Shown here: positions 1 through 8,546 of the stretch, piece after piece
How the letters are laid out: each line of letters starts with the position of its first letter
Numbering within the stretch: position 1 is the first letter of the stretch
The notes under the pieces: model-generated
Told to the model about the DNA's origin: nothing
The model's database searches: none
Seen by the model: only the letters and a program-made list of their open reading frames with translations
Assembly: GCF_039530225.1 (NCBI RefSeq)
Contig: NZ_BAAAOH010000001.1
Span: forward strand, 1,364,001 to 1,428,000
From: Microbacterium pumilum
Lineage (GTDB): Bacteria; Actinomycetota; Actinomycetes; Actinomycetales; Microbacteriaceae
Length of the DNA stretch: 64,000 nucleotides
Direction: 5' to 3'
Made by a program: the position numbers and the translations under genes

Positions 1-2
1 CG

Positions 3-3000
3 CGACGCCCCGACCTGCAGCACCTCGGCCTGTCGTGCGAGAACACGAACATCGCGCTGCCGTACGTCGACCTCGTGCTCGAGATCCTCGAGCACTGGGT
101 CGTGAATGGAACCCTCACCGGGTATGAGGGACACGACACGCGGCCGGATGCGGCGACCGCGGACCTGCTCGCAGACCCCGAGTACGTGGTCGACGCGGCA
201 TACGACGCCACAAAGGCGGCGGTCTATCCATCGCCGCTGCCGTTCGATGCCCCGCTCGCGCACCTGCGGACGCTCTTCGAGGTGTGGGACACCTCGCTGG
301 CGACGGCGCTCGACGTGTTCGGCACCCCGGCGGACGCGCGCCGCGAATGGCTCGGCCTCAACGCGCAGGAATACGCGCTCGTCACCGACCTCGGGTTCCG
401 GCCGCTCCCGGAGCTGTTCGGCGAGCCCGCCGCAACCACCCTCGCGGCGCTCAACGCGATCGTCGCGAATGCCAAGACCTTCAGCCGACTGACGGATGTC
501 GCGTACACCGAGTTGGCCGACATCCTGCGCTCGCCGTTCGTCAACCCGGGCGTCGTCCTCGTGTCACTGCTGGAAGCGCTGAAGGTGTCGCTGGGACAGA
601 TCCAGCAGCGCTTCGACGGCGCCCTCTCCGATGACGAGTTCACGGACCTCCTGCCCGACGACCTCGACGCCGCGCCCTACGGCGGCGATGTCCTCGCGTG
701 GCTCGACACGAACCGCGACCTGATCATGAGCACGATCACGCTCACCGACATGACGCCGCCCGACGACGACTCGCACGAGTGCGACTTCGGCAAGGTCGAG
801 CTGCGCTTCGCACTGCCCGACATGACGGCGAACCTGCTGACCGAGATCGCATACCACCGGATGCTGCGCTTCATCCGGCTCTGGAAAAAGCTCGGCTGGA
901 GCATCGACGCCACCGACACGGCGATCACCGCGTTCCTGGGTGTGGACCCCGGGACCCTCACGCTCGCGAACATCGACGACGCCTGGACGGCACTGCTCGA
1001 TCGGCTCGCCGGCTTCCTGCGCCTCGCGGCGACGCTCGGCCTGTCGGCCAAGAAGCAGGACCAGTGGCTCGCGCTGTTGGCACCCGGGCTCGATCCCACG
1101 GTCCGGCACGAGCGGCTCGCACCGCTCGTCAAGCTCGGCACGGTCGACCTCACGCACCTGCTCGAGCTCACCGGGATCGACCCGTTCGCCGACGACCTCG
1201 GATCCGCTGATCCATCGCTGCTGCGACTGATCGACGGTGTTGCGCTCCTGAAGGGCACGAAGCTCAAGGTCGCCGACGTCGACTATCTGCTGCGGCATGC
1301 CGACCCGACAGGCAAGCTCGCACCGACGACGGTCGAGGTGCAGCGCGCCCTGGTGACAGTGCGCAACGCGCTCACGGCGGTCGACGTCGAGCTCGCGGTG
1401 GCGGCACCGACCGCCGACCTCGCGGCGGCAGCAGCACGGATGAGCCTCGTCTACGACGCCGCCGTGGTCGACAGGTTCCTTGCGCTCATCGCGGGGACCA
1501 CGACATATGCCGTTCCGTTCATGACAGTGGAGGAGGTCGTGCCGACGCCGCTGGCGGCGATCACGGATGCCGTGCGCATCGATCCGTTCCACAACACGCT
1601 CACATCGACGGGCCCGCTCAGCGCCGCGACCCGCGCCGCGCTCCAGGGAGCGACGGCGGCTCTCACCCTCGCCGATGTCGAGGAAATCGACTCGGCGCCG
1701 GATCTGACCGCCTTCCAAGCCGCCCTCTCCACCGCGCTGCAAGCGCTGGAGGATGCCGCCGCAGACGACCTCGCTGCGCTGAACGAGGACTACCCCGAGC
1801 TCAAGACCCTGTACGACACGCTCGCGACCATCTCCGATCCGGCCGCGCAGGCCGCAGCGCTGGTCGCCGGCATCCTTCCCGAGCTGCGCACTGCGTTGCG
1901 TGCCACGGCCCTGCGCACGACGCTCGCCGCCGTCACGAAGGCCGACGTCGAGGTGCTCGACTCCCTCGCCTCGGCTCCGGACGTCCTGCACGCCGATGCC
2001 GATCCGACGGCCGGCTACCTCGACGACCTGACCGGGCTCGACTCGCCGCCGGCTCTCGGCACCGACGGCACGCACGAGCTCTTCATGGACCCGCCGGCGA
2101 CCGGCGATTTCCTGGTCTATGTGGCAGCACCAGCGGGCACATCGGTCACGCTTGTCATCGACGGCATCTCCGCGATCCCGACCACCGCGGCCGATGCCGA
2201 CGGAGAGCTGCGCAGCCTTGCCCCGCTGTCCTTCACGGCGAACGTGCTCGTCACCGTGTCGCTGACTGTGGCTGGCCTTCCTGCCGGTGCGTCGGCGGAG
2301 CTTCGCTGGCGCACGAACGCGCTCGCCAAGACGGCCGTGCCGCTGTCGCGGGCTTACGACGCGGGTGCGTTCGCGCGGGCGGCGCGCTCGTTCGTTCGCG
2401 TCCAGAAGGCTGTGATGCTCCAGGAGGCGCTCGAGCTCACGGCCGGCGAGGTCGCCGACCTCGGTGCGGTTCGCACGCAGACGGCCGGGCTGTGGAACGG
2501 GCTCCCGGCCGACGGCACCGTCGTGGCTGCAGACGTCGAAGCCGAGTGGGGGCGGCTGTCGTGGGCGCTGTGGTTCACGCGCCTGAAGAAGGACCACGAG
2601 CCGGAGCAGGACACCCTCCTCGGCATCCTCCGTGCACCCGACGCAGTGGATGCGCAGGGGCGGCTCGTGCTCGCGGGAGTCATGGAGTGGCAGGAGGCCG
2701 ACCTGTCCGCGGTGCTCACCGAGTTCGGGCTGACCCTCGCGGATCTCGGCGACCTCGCCGGGCTCCGTCGCGTGGCGACGGCGCTCGACCTCGTCGGCAT
2801 GACTCTGCAGCCGGCATCCGATCTCATCGCCTGGACCGTCGCCACCCCTGACGGAACCCTCGTGCGGGACCTGCGGGCAACACTCAAGCAGCGCATGGAC
2901 GCCGCCGCGTGGCGCGAGTCGATGCAGAGCGTGAGCGATTCCGTGCGCAACGCGCGACGGGACGCGCTGGTCGCGTACATCCTTCATCACGACGTGCCGT

Positions 3001-4502
3001 CCGCCGAGATCGAGACGGCGGACCAGCTGTACGAATACTTCCTCGTCGATGTGCAGATGGACGCCTGCATGCAGACATCCCGCATCCGGCTGGCGCTGTC
3101 GACCGTTCAGCTGTTCGTGCAGCGCTGCCTGCTCAACCTGGAGCCCTCGGTGTCGCCCTCCTCGATCAACGCCGATCATTGGTCGTGGATGCGGCGGTAT
3201 CGGGTGTGGGAGGCGAACCGCAAGGTCTTCCTGTACCCCGAGAACTGGCTCGAGCCCGAGCTGCGGGACGGCAAGTCGCCCTTCTTCCGCGACCTGGAGA
3301 GCGAACTGCTCAAGGCCGACATCACCCAGGACCTCGCCGAGACCGCGTACCTGCACTATCTGCGCAAGCTCGACGACGTCGCGCACCTCGAGATCGCCGG
3401 AGCGTACCTGGAGGAGAAGACGCCCGGGACGACGGATGACGACATCCTGCACGTCATCGGCCGCACCCTCGGATCGACACGTGAGCACTGGTACCGCCGG
3501 TACGAGTACGGGTACTGGACGCCCTGGGAGAAGATCGGGCTCAACATCGAGGGGGATGTCGTCGTGCCCGTCGTGTGGAAGAAGCGACTGTTCGTCTTCT
3601 GGCTGACGACGCTCGTGCAGGCTCAGGGGGATTCTGGGAAGACTCCGCAGGACATCTCGGCTGAGGCATGGTCGCTCGCCGCCAGGGTGGACGCGACCGT
3701 GACCCTGCATCGCGGAGAGTACTACCACGGCACCTGGCAGTCGCCGAAGTCGGCCGAGACGTCGACGTCGCTCACGTGGTACTCGCTGCCGTCGTTCGAC
3801 CCGCGGCTGCTGAGGTGCGAGACGCGGACGTACACACCCCCGTCGACACCCGGCGGGCCGCCCCTCGCCGAACGCCTGGAGATCCGGCTCGGATATCGCG
3901 ACGGTGCCGCGCTCACCGACTTCATCGTGACCTTCACGAGCACCAACGCCCAGCCGAATCTCTGGGGCGAGGATCCGTTCTGGGTCTACCTCGGCTACAA
4001 CGCCTCGATGCTCGAACTCGGCCGGACGCCGGTGCCCCAGGTCGACGCGAACCAGTGGGTGTACCCCGACAAGGTCTTCACGATCCGCGTGGCGCAGCCA
4101 TCCGAGCCGAAGACCGCGGTGCCCATGACGGTGCTCACCAAGACGTCGAGCCTCGTCGACGGGTTCCGGGTGCGGCCGCTCGTGCAGCAGGGGGGGAACC
4201 CCTGGGAGATGCCGATCTTCTACACCGACGAGCGCAGCCTGTTCTTCGTCACGGGAGACGAGCAGCTGTACCGCGAGGGGACGCGTCACTACTACGTCGA
4301 CGACCTCGTGATCGACGCCGGCATGCTCGACCTGCCGCACCTCTACGAGGAACCGGTGAAGCCGAAGATCCCGAAGCCCGGCGACCCGGTGATCGACCCG
4401 ACGTGGGGGCTGCGGATTCCCGGCAACACCGTCTTCGTGTTCGGCGGAACCACCTTCGACGCCGGTGGCGCCGCGGGTCTCAAGCAGCAGCGGAACGTGT
4501 GA
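3..4502 (+). CDS. Tc toxin A subunit, N-terminal half (TcaA-like), 5' end outside window
   Basis: The frame is open from base 3, so the gene starts upstream; 1499 residues are visible. The first residues include LPYVDLVLEILEHW, the hallmark of the TcA N-terminal region. A long alpha-helical shell follows, then a beta-rich insert near visible residues 690-770, an ABC_toxin_N-like block near 1060-1150 (WMRRYRVWEANRKVFLYPENW) and a neuraminidase-like domain from about 1170 (WTPWEKIGLNIEGD). In known Tc toxins the A subunit is a pentameric injection shell and receptor binder. It ends 10 bases before the next gene, which supplies the C-terminal half, as in the tcaA-tcaB arrangement. Family assignment is confident; target and toxicity are unknown. 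Confidence 0.85.
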   Translation, partial: RRPDLQHLGLSCENTNIALPYVDLVLEILEHWVVNGTLTGYEGHDTRPDAATADLLADPEYVVDAAYDATKAAVYPSPLPFDAPLAHLRTLFEVWDTSLATALDVFGTPADARREWLGLNAQEYALVTDLGFRPLPELFGEPAATTLAALNAIVANAKTFSRLTDVAYTELADILRSPFVNPGVVLVSLLEALKVSLGQIQQRFDGALSDDEFTDLLPDDLDAAPYGGDVLAWLDTNRDLIMSTITLTDMTPPDDDSHECDFGKVELRFALPDMTANLLTEIAYHRMLRFIRLWKKLGWSIDATDTAITAFLGVDPGTLTLANIDDAWTALLDRLAGFLRLAATLGLSAKKQDQWLALLAPGLDPTVRHERLAPLVKLGTVDLTHLLELTGIDPFADDLGSADPSLLRLIDGVALLKGTKLKVADVDYLLRHADPTGKLAPTTVEVQRALVTVRNALTAVDVELAVAAPTADLAAAAARMSLVYDAAVVDRFLALIAGTTTYAVPFMTVEEVVPTPLAAITDAVRIDPFHNTLTSTGPLSAATRAALQGATAALTLADVEEIDSAPDLTAFQAALSTALQALEDAAADDLAALNEDYPELKTLYDTLATISDPAAQAAALVAGILPELRTALRATALRTTLAAVTKADVEVLDSLASAPDVLHADADPTAGYLDDLTGLDSPPALGTDGTHELFMDPPATGDFLVYVAAPAGTSVTLVIDGISAIPTTAADADGELRSLAPLSFTANVLVTVSLTVAGLPAGASAELRWRTNALAKTAVPLSRAYDAGAFARAARSFVRVQKAVMLQEALELTAGEVADLGAVRTQTAGLWNGLPADGTVVAADVEAEWGRLSWALWFTRLKKDHEPEQDTLLGILRAPDAVDAQGRLVLAGVMEWQEADLSAVLTEFGLTLADLGDLAGLRRVATALDLVGMTLQPASDLIAWTVATPDGTLVRDLRATLKQRMDAAAWRESMQSVSDSVRNARRDALVAYILHHDVPSAEIETADQLYEYFLVDVQMDACMQTSRIRLALSTVQLFVQRCLLNLEPSVSPSSINADHWSWMRRYRVWEANRKVFLYPENWLEPELRDGKSPFFRDLESELLKADITQDLAETAYLHYLRKLDDVAHLEIAGAYLEEKTPGTTDDDILHVIGRTLGSTREHWYRRYEYGYWTPWEKIGLNIEGDVVVPVVWKKRLFVFWLTTLVQAQGDSGKTPQDISAEAWSLAARVDATVTLHRGEYYHGTWQSPKSAETSTSLTWYSLPSFDPRLLRCETRTYTPPSTPGGPPLAERLEIRLGYRDGAALTDFIVTFTSTNAQPNLWGEDPFWVYLGYNASMLELGRTPVPQVDANQWVYPDKVFTIRVAQPSEPKTAVPMTVLTKTSSLVDGFRVRPLVQQGGNPWEMPIFYTDERSLFFVTGDEQLYREGTRHYYVDDLVIDAGMLDLPHLYEEPVKPKIPKPGDPVIDPTWGLRIPGNTVFVFGGTTFDAGGAAGLKQQRNV

Positions 4503-4512
4503 GGTGAGTGCG

Positions 4513-7500
4513 ATGGCCAAGGTGACGAACTTCCACGAGACGATCACGGATTTCCAGACGAAGCACGGCGACCTGGTGTGGCTCGCGGAGGGGCGACAGC
4601 GGCGACGCGTCCGCTACGGCGTCACTCCGCACTACCACCCGTGGTCCGAGGAGCTCATCCGCAAGCTCAACACCGACGGACTCCCGGCGCTGCTCGACGC
4701 GACCTGGCAGGCGGGCCTCGTGACGCCGCTGACGCCGGGGCTGTACACGCCCGGTTCGGCGTTCACGGGCGCGTTCCCGGAGGACGTGATCGACGTGTCG
4801 GACGACGGCCCCTACGCGATCTACAACTGGGAGCTGTTCTTCCACGCGCCTGTGCTGATCGCTGTGCACCTGTCGAAGAACCAGCGATTCGAAGAGGCGC
4901 AGCGCTGGTTCCACTACGTCTTCGACCCGACGAGCACCGACACGTCGGTCGACCCGCCGCAGCGGTTCTGGAAGTTCCTGCGGTTCCGCCAGGAGACGGA
5001 CCCGGAGTTCCTGACCGAGATCCTCACCGAGCTGTCGAAGACCGGCGACAGCGAGCTCAAGCGCCGCACCGAGAAGGCGATCCAGGCCTGGCGAGACAAG
5101 CCCTTCCAGCCGCACGTGATCGCGCGCGGTCGCTATCTCGCCTACCAGTACGGCGTCGTCATGAAGTACCTCGACAATCTCATCGCGTGGGGCGACCATC
5201 TGTTCCGCCAGGACACCATGGAGACCCTGAACGAGGCAACGCAGATCTACGTCATGGCGGCGAACCTGCTCGGACCCAAGCCGCAGCGCATCCCGCAGCT
5301 GCACAAGCCGGTCAGCAAGACGTACGCCCAGCTCAGGGCCGCGGGCATCGACAAGTTCGGCAACGCGCTGATCGAACTCGAGAACCAATTCCCGTTCGCG
5401 TCTTCGACGACGGCGGGCGGCGACGCGACCGCGAGCGGGGCCGATGGCGCCGTGTTCGGCATCGGGCGAACGCTCTATTTCTGCATCCCGCAGAACGACC
5501 AGCTGCTGGCGTACTGGAACACCGTGGCCGACCGGCTGTTCAAGATCCGGCACTGCATGAACATCGAGGGCGTCGTCCGCCAGCTCGCGCTGTTCGATCC
5601 TCCGATCGACCCTGGCGCGCTCGTGAAGGCGGTCGCGGCGGGGCTCGACATCTCGAGCATCGTCAGCATCCTCAACCAGCCGGTGTCGAGCGTTCGCGGA
5701 CCGCTCCTGCTGCAGAAGGCACAGGAGCTGTGCGCGGAGCTGATGTCGCTCGGCGCAGCCGTGCTGCAGGCGATCGAGAAGGGGGATGCCGAGCACATCG
5801 GCCTGCTGCGGTCCGAGTTCGAACTCAACATCCTCACCCTGACGCGGGACGTGCGATTCCTGCAATGGAAGGAAGCAGAGGAGGCGACCGCCGCGCTCCT
5901 CGCGAGCCGCGTCACGGTGTGGGAGAGATACCGCCACTTCAAGAAGATCCTCGGCGTGGACGACGGCGCGATCGATGGTCTCAAGGCCGTCGACCTCATC
6001 CGCGATGCGCTCACCGAGGAGACGTTCGAGGCCGCGTACCAGAGCCTCGTCACGGCGTACGCGGGCGGACTGCCGCGCGAGGCGTATCGCAAAGAGACGT
6101 CGGTCGGCGGGCTGATGGAGTTCGCCGGCGAGCAGGTCGTGAATCTGGTCGGAGGAAAGCTCGGCGAGACCCTGCCGCTCAACAAGAACGAGAACGCCGA
6201 GCTGAACATCTTCCTGCCGACATCCGATGCTTTCAGCACAGCCGCCACCATCCTGAGCATCGCGGCCCCGATCCTCGGGCTCATCCCCCAGTTCGCCGTG
6301 CACGGCACCCCGCTCGGCGTCGGCGGCGCGGCGACCTTCGGCGGCGAGCAGCTCTCCAAGGCGGCGAAGTACGGCTCCGACGGCGCGAAGATGATCTCGG
6401 ACGCGTTCAAGGGCTCTGCGGAGCGGGCGTCGAAGATGGCGGGCTACTACCGGCGCGCCGAGGACTACGTGTTCCAGGCCAACCTCGCGACCAGCGAGCT
6501 GGAGCAGTACGGGCGGCAGATCATCACCGCGCTCCTGCGGGAGCAGATCGCCAAGAAGGAGTACGACAACCACGTCGCCCAGGTGGAGCAGTCGACCGCC
6601 ACCGACGAGTTCCTCCGCGCCAAGTTCACGAACGAAGACCTCTACACGTGGATGCAGGGTGAGCTCTCGCAGATCTACTACGACTGCTACAAGCTCGCGT
6701 TCGACGTCGCCAAGCGGGCCGAGGTCACCCTCAAGCGCGAGGTCATGCGCCCGGAGTTCGACAGCCAGGACGTCATCAAGTTCGGCTACTGGAACGACGC
6801 CCGTCGCGGGCTTCTGGCCGGTGAGGCACTCGCGCTCGATCTCAAGCGCCTCGAGATCAGCTACCTCGAGGCGAACAAGCGCGAACTGGAGCTCACGAAG
6901 CACGTGTCTCTCGCACGGCTCGACCCGCTCGCTCTGCTGCGGCTCAAGGCGACCGGCTCCTGCGAGGTCGAGGTGCCGGAGTGGCTCTTCGACATGGACT
7001 CGCCTGGTGTCTACATGCGGCGCCTCAAGACCGTTGCCGTGACGATCCCCGCCGTGACCGGCCCCTACACCGGCATCCACTGCGCCCTCTCGCTGCTGCG
7101 CTCGAGCGTGCGGACTTCGCCCGAAGCCGGCGACCAGTACGCACGAAACGCCGACGGCGACGACACGCGATTCCGGGACTTCGCGGGAGCGATCCAGCAG
7201 GTCGTGACGAGCACCGCGCAGAACGACAGCGGCCTGTTCGAGACGAACCTGAGCGACGACCGTTACCTGCCGTTCGAGGGCGCCGGCGCGATCAGCACCT
7301 GGCGGCTGGAACTGCCGATCGCTCTGCCGCAGTTCGACGTCGAGACGATCTCGGATGTCGTCCTGCACCTTCGGTACACGGCGCGCACCGCTGGTCAGCT
7401 CGCCGAACCGGCCATCGCATTCCTCACCGACGAAGTGCTCGCCGACCCCGAGAACCTGGTTCAGCTGTTCACGCTCAACCACGACTTCAGCGCCGCGTGG

Positions 7501-7806
7501 CAGGCGTTCGCCTCGGCACCGTCGGACGCCACACGCCGGCTGCAGGCCGCCGTGCTGACGGACATGTTCCCGTACTGGGTGGAGCGCACGGGGATGGATG
7601 ACGCGCTCGTCGCGACGTTCTCGGTCATCGACTTCGCCAAGGGAAAGCTGACGCTTGCGCCGTCGGTCGTGACGCTTGCCGGTGATGCCGACAATGGCTG
7701 GCAGCTCGACATCACCTCGGCCTCGCCGGTGTTCGCATTCCTCAAGAAGCACGCCCTCGCAGGCGCGACGGTGCACATGTCGGTGTCATACTCGGCGTCC
7801 TCGTGA
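4513..7806 (+). CDS. Tc toxin A subunit, C-terminal pore/translocation half (TcaB-like)
   Basis: This 1097-residue protein starts at ATG 4513, after the GAGGTGAG ribosome site that overlaps the previous stop; a GTG-type start further up would overlap the preceding gene. It matches the C-terminal part of TcdA. A hydrophobic, Gly/Ala-rich segment lies near residues 567-600 (SDAFSTAATILSIAAPILG). Long helical translocation-channel sequence follows to about 790, then the conserved LTKHVSLARLDPLALL near 793 and DSPGVYMRRLKTVAVTIP near 829. A beta-rich C-terminus follows. In characterised toxins this part forms the pore through which the TcB/TcC cargo passes. No TcB or TcC gene is visible, so cargo and delivery are unknown. 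Two-gene splitting of TcA is known from the Photorhabdus tca locus. Confidence 0.85.
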   Translation: MAKVTNFHETITDFQTKHGDLVWLAEGRQRRRVRYGVTPHYHPWSEELIRKLNTDGLPALLDATWQAGLVTPLTPGLYTPGSAFTGAFPEDVIDVSDDGPYAIYNWELFFHAPVLIAVHLSKNQRFEEAQRWFHYVFDPTSTDTSVDPPQRFWKFLRFRQETDPEFLTEILTELSKTGDSELKRRTEKAIQAWRDKPFQPHVIARGRYLAYQYGVVMKYLDNLIAWGDHLFRQDTMETLNEATQIYVMAANLLGPKPQRIPQLHKPVSKTYAQLRAAGIDKFGNALIELENQFPFASSTTAGGDATASGADGAVFGIGRTLYFCIPQNDQLLAYWNTVADRLFKIRHCMNIEGVVRQLALFDPPIDPGALVKAVAAGLDISSIVSILNQPVSSVRGPLLLQKAQELCAELMSLGAAVLQAIEKGDAEHIGLLRSEFELNILTLTRDVRFLQWKEAEEATAALLASRVTVWERYRHFKKILGVDDGAIDGLKAVDLIRDALTEETFEAAYQSLVTAYAGGLPREAYRKETSVGGLMEFAGEQVVNLVGGKLGETLPLNKNENAELNIFLPTSDAFSTAATILSIAAPILGLIPQFAVHGTPLGVGGAATFGGEQLSKAAKYGSDGAKMISDAFKGSAERASKMAGYYRRAEDYVFQANLATSELEQYGRQIITALLREQIAKKEYDNHVAQVEQSTATDEFLRAKFTNEDLYTWMQGELSQIYYDCYKLAFDVAKRAEVTLKREVMRPEFDSQDVIKFGYWNDARRGLLAGEALALDLKRLEISYLEANKRELELTKHVSLARLDPLALLRLKATGSCEVEVPEWLFDMDSPGVYMRRLKTVAVTIPAVTGPYTGIHCALSLLRSSVRTSPEAGDQYARNADGDDTRFRDFAGAIQQVVTSTAQNDSGLFETNLSDDRYLPFEGAGAISTWRLELPIALPQFDVETISDVVLHLRYTARTAGQLAEPAIAFLTDEVLADPENLVQLFTLNHDFSAAWQAFASAPSDATRRLQAAVLTDMFPYWVERTGMDDALVATFSVIDFAKGKLTLAPSVVTLAGDADNGWQLDITSASPVFAFLKKHALAGATVHMSVSYSASS

Positions 7807-7818
7807 TGCCCTCCCTTC

Positions 7819-8430
7819 TCAGGCCTCGGTGGCCCATTCGAAACCGTCGGGATCGGTGAAGCCCCCTGCATCCCCGGTCATCACGATCCGGTGCGAGCCG
7901 GTCCCCTCGGCGGGCAGACCGGCGACTTTGGCGAGCCCGCGTCGCTGATAGAGCGCCAGCGTGACCGGACTCGATGGATCCCCCAGCTGGACGTACTTGC
8001 GCCCGTAGGCCTTCGCCACCGGGACGCCGTGGTCGACGTAGAACTGCTTGCTCTCGTCGACATCCTCGACGCCGAGCTGGAGCACGAACTCGTCGATCTC
8101 GCGAGTGGCCGGCCCGGTGTCCTTCTTCGAGGATGACGCGATCGTCCACACGGCTCCGTCCGGCGCCTGCACGACACCGCCGTAGCCCCAGAGCGACTTC
8201 GCGCCGGGCTTCAGCGAGGTGGCGCCGGCGGCGAGTGCGATGCTCAGGAAGCCGTCGACGGTCGACGGCTGCGACACGACGAGCGAAAGCGTGAAGCCGC
8301 GGAAGCCCGTCGCCGGCTCGTCGCCCGGTGCCACCCGAACCCGATCTCCGAGCCCGAAAGCGGCGGCGTAGAACTGTTCGGCGGCCGTGGTGTCGGCCAC
8401 CCCGATGGTCACGAAGTCAATGGTTGCCAT
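7819..8430 (-). CDS. Tandem VOC (glyoxalase/bleomycin-resistance fold) protein
   Basis: The 203-residue protein contains two vicinal-oxygen-chelate modules: residues 1-105 (starting ATIDFVTIGVADTTAAEQF) and 110-203 (EFVLQLGVEDVDESKQFY), each with the beta-alpha-beta-beta-beta pattern. The family includes glyoxalases, dioxygenases and antibiotic-binding proteins; the substrate cannot be told from sequence. It is convergent with the Tc gene, 12 bases away. The ATG is preceded by TAGCCT exactly six bases upstream, suggesting a leaderless transcript. Confidence 0.75.
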   Translation of the reverse strand: MATIDFVTIGVADTTAAEQFYAAAFGLGDRVRVAPGDEPATGFRGFTLSLVVSQPSTVDGFLSIALAAGATSLKPGAKSLWGYGGVVQAPDGAVWTIASSSKKDTGPATREIDEFVLQLGVEDVDESKQFYVDHGVPVAKAYGRKYVQLGDPSSPVTLALYQRRGLAKVAGLPAEGTGSHRIVMTGDAGGFTDPDGFEWATEA

Positions 8431-8436
8431 GGGTCC

Positions 8437-8442
8437 AGGCTA
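8437..8442 (-). promoter_or_regulatory. -10 element of a probable leaderless VOC transcript
   Basis: On the minus strand TAGCCT (TANNNT type) is followed by six bases and then the ATG of the VOC gene. No ribosome-binding site fits in between, so transcription probably begins at the start codon. Confidence 0.5.
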
Positions 8443-8546
8443 GAAAGCCGCAGCATCCGTCGCTTCTCGGATCCTGCTCGATCGCGTGGGCCCGGCCGAC
8501 TGTGCGCGAGCAGCGTCGAGGCTCGGTGCGGAGCCGGTCTACGGCG

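Noticed and set aside
564-4547. 1327-codon open frame on the minus strand opposite the Tc gene
   Set aside because: It is the usual antisense opening in very GC-rich genes; its product is Arg/His/Val-rich without any domain, while the plus strand encodes a recognised protein.
4480-7776. 1098-codon minus-strand frame opposite the second Tc gene
   Set aside because: Low-complexity Arg/Glu/Leu-rich shadow of the recognised plus-strand gene.
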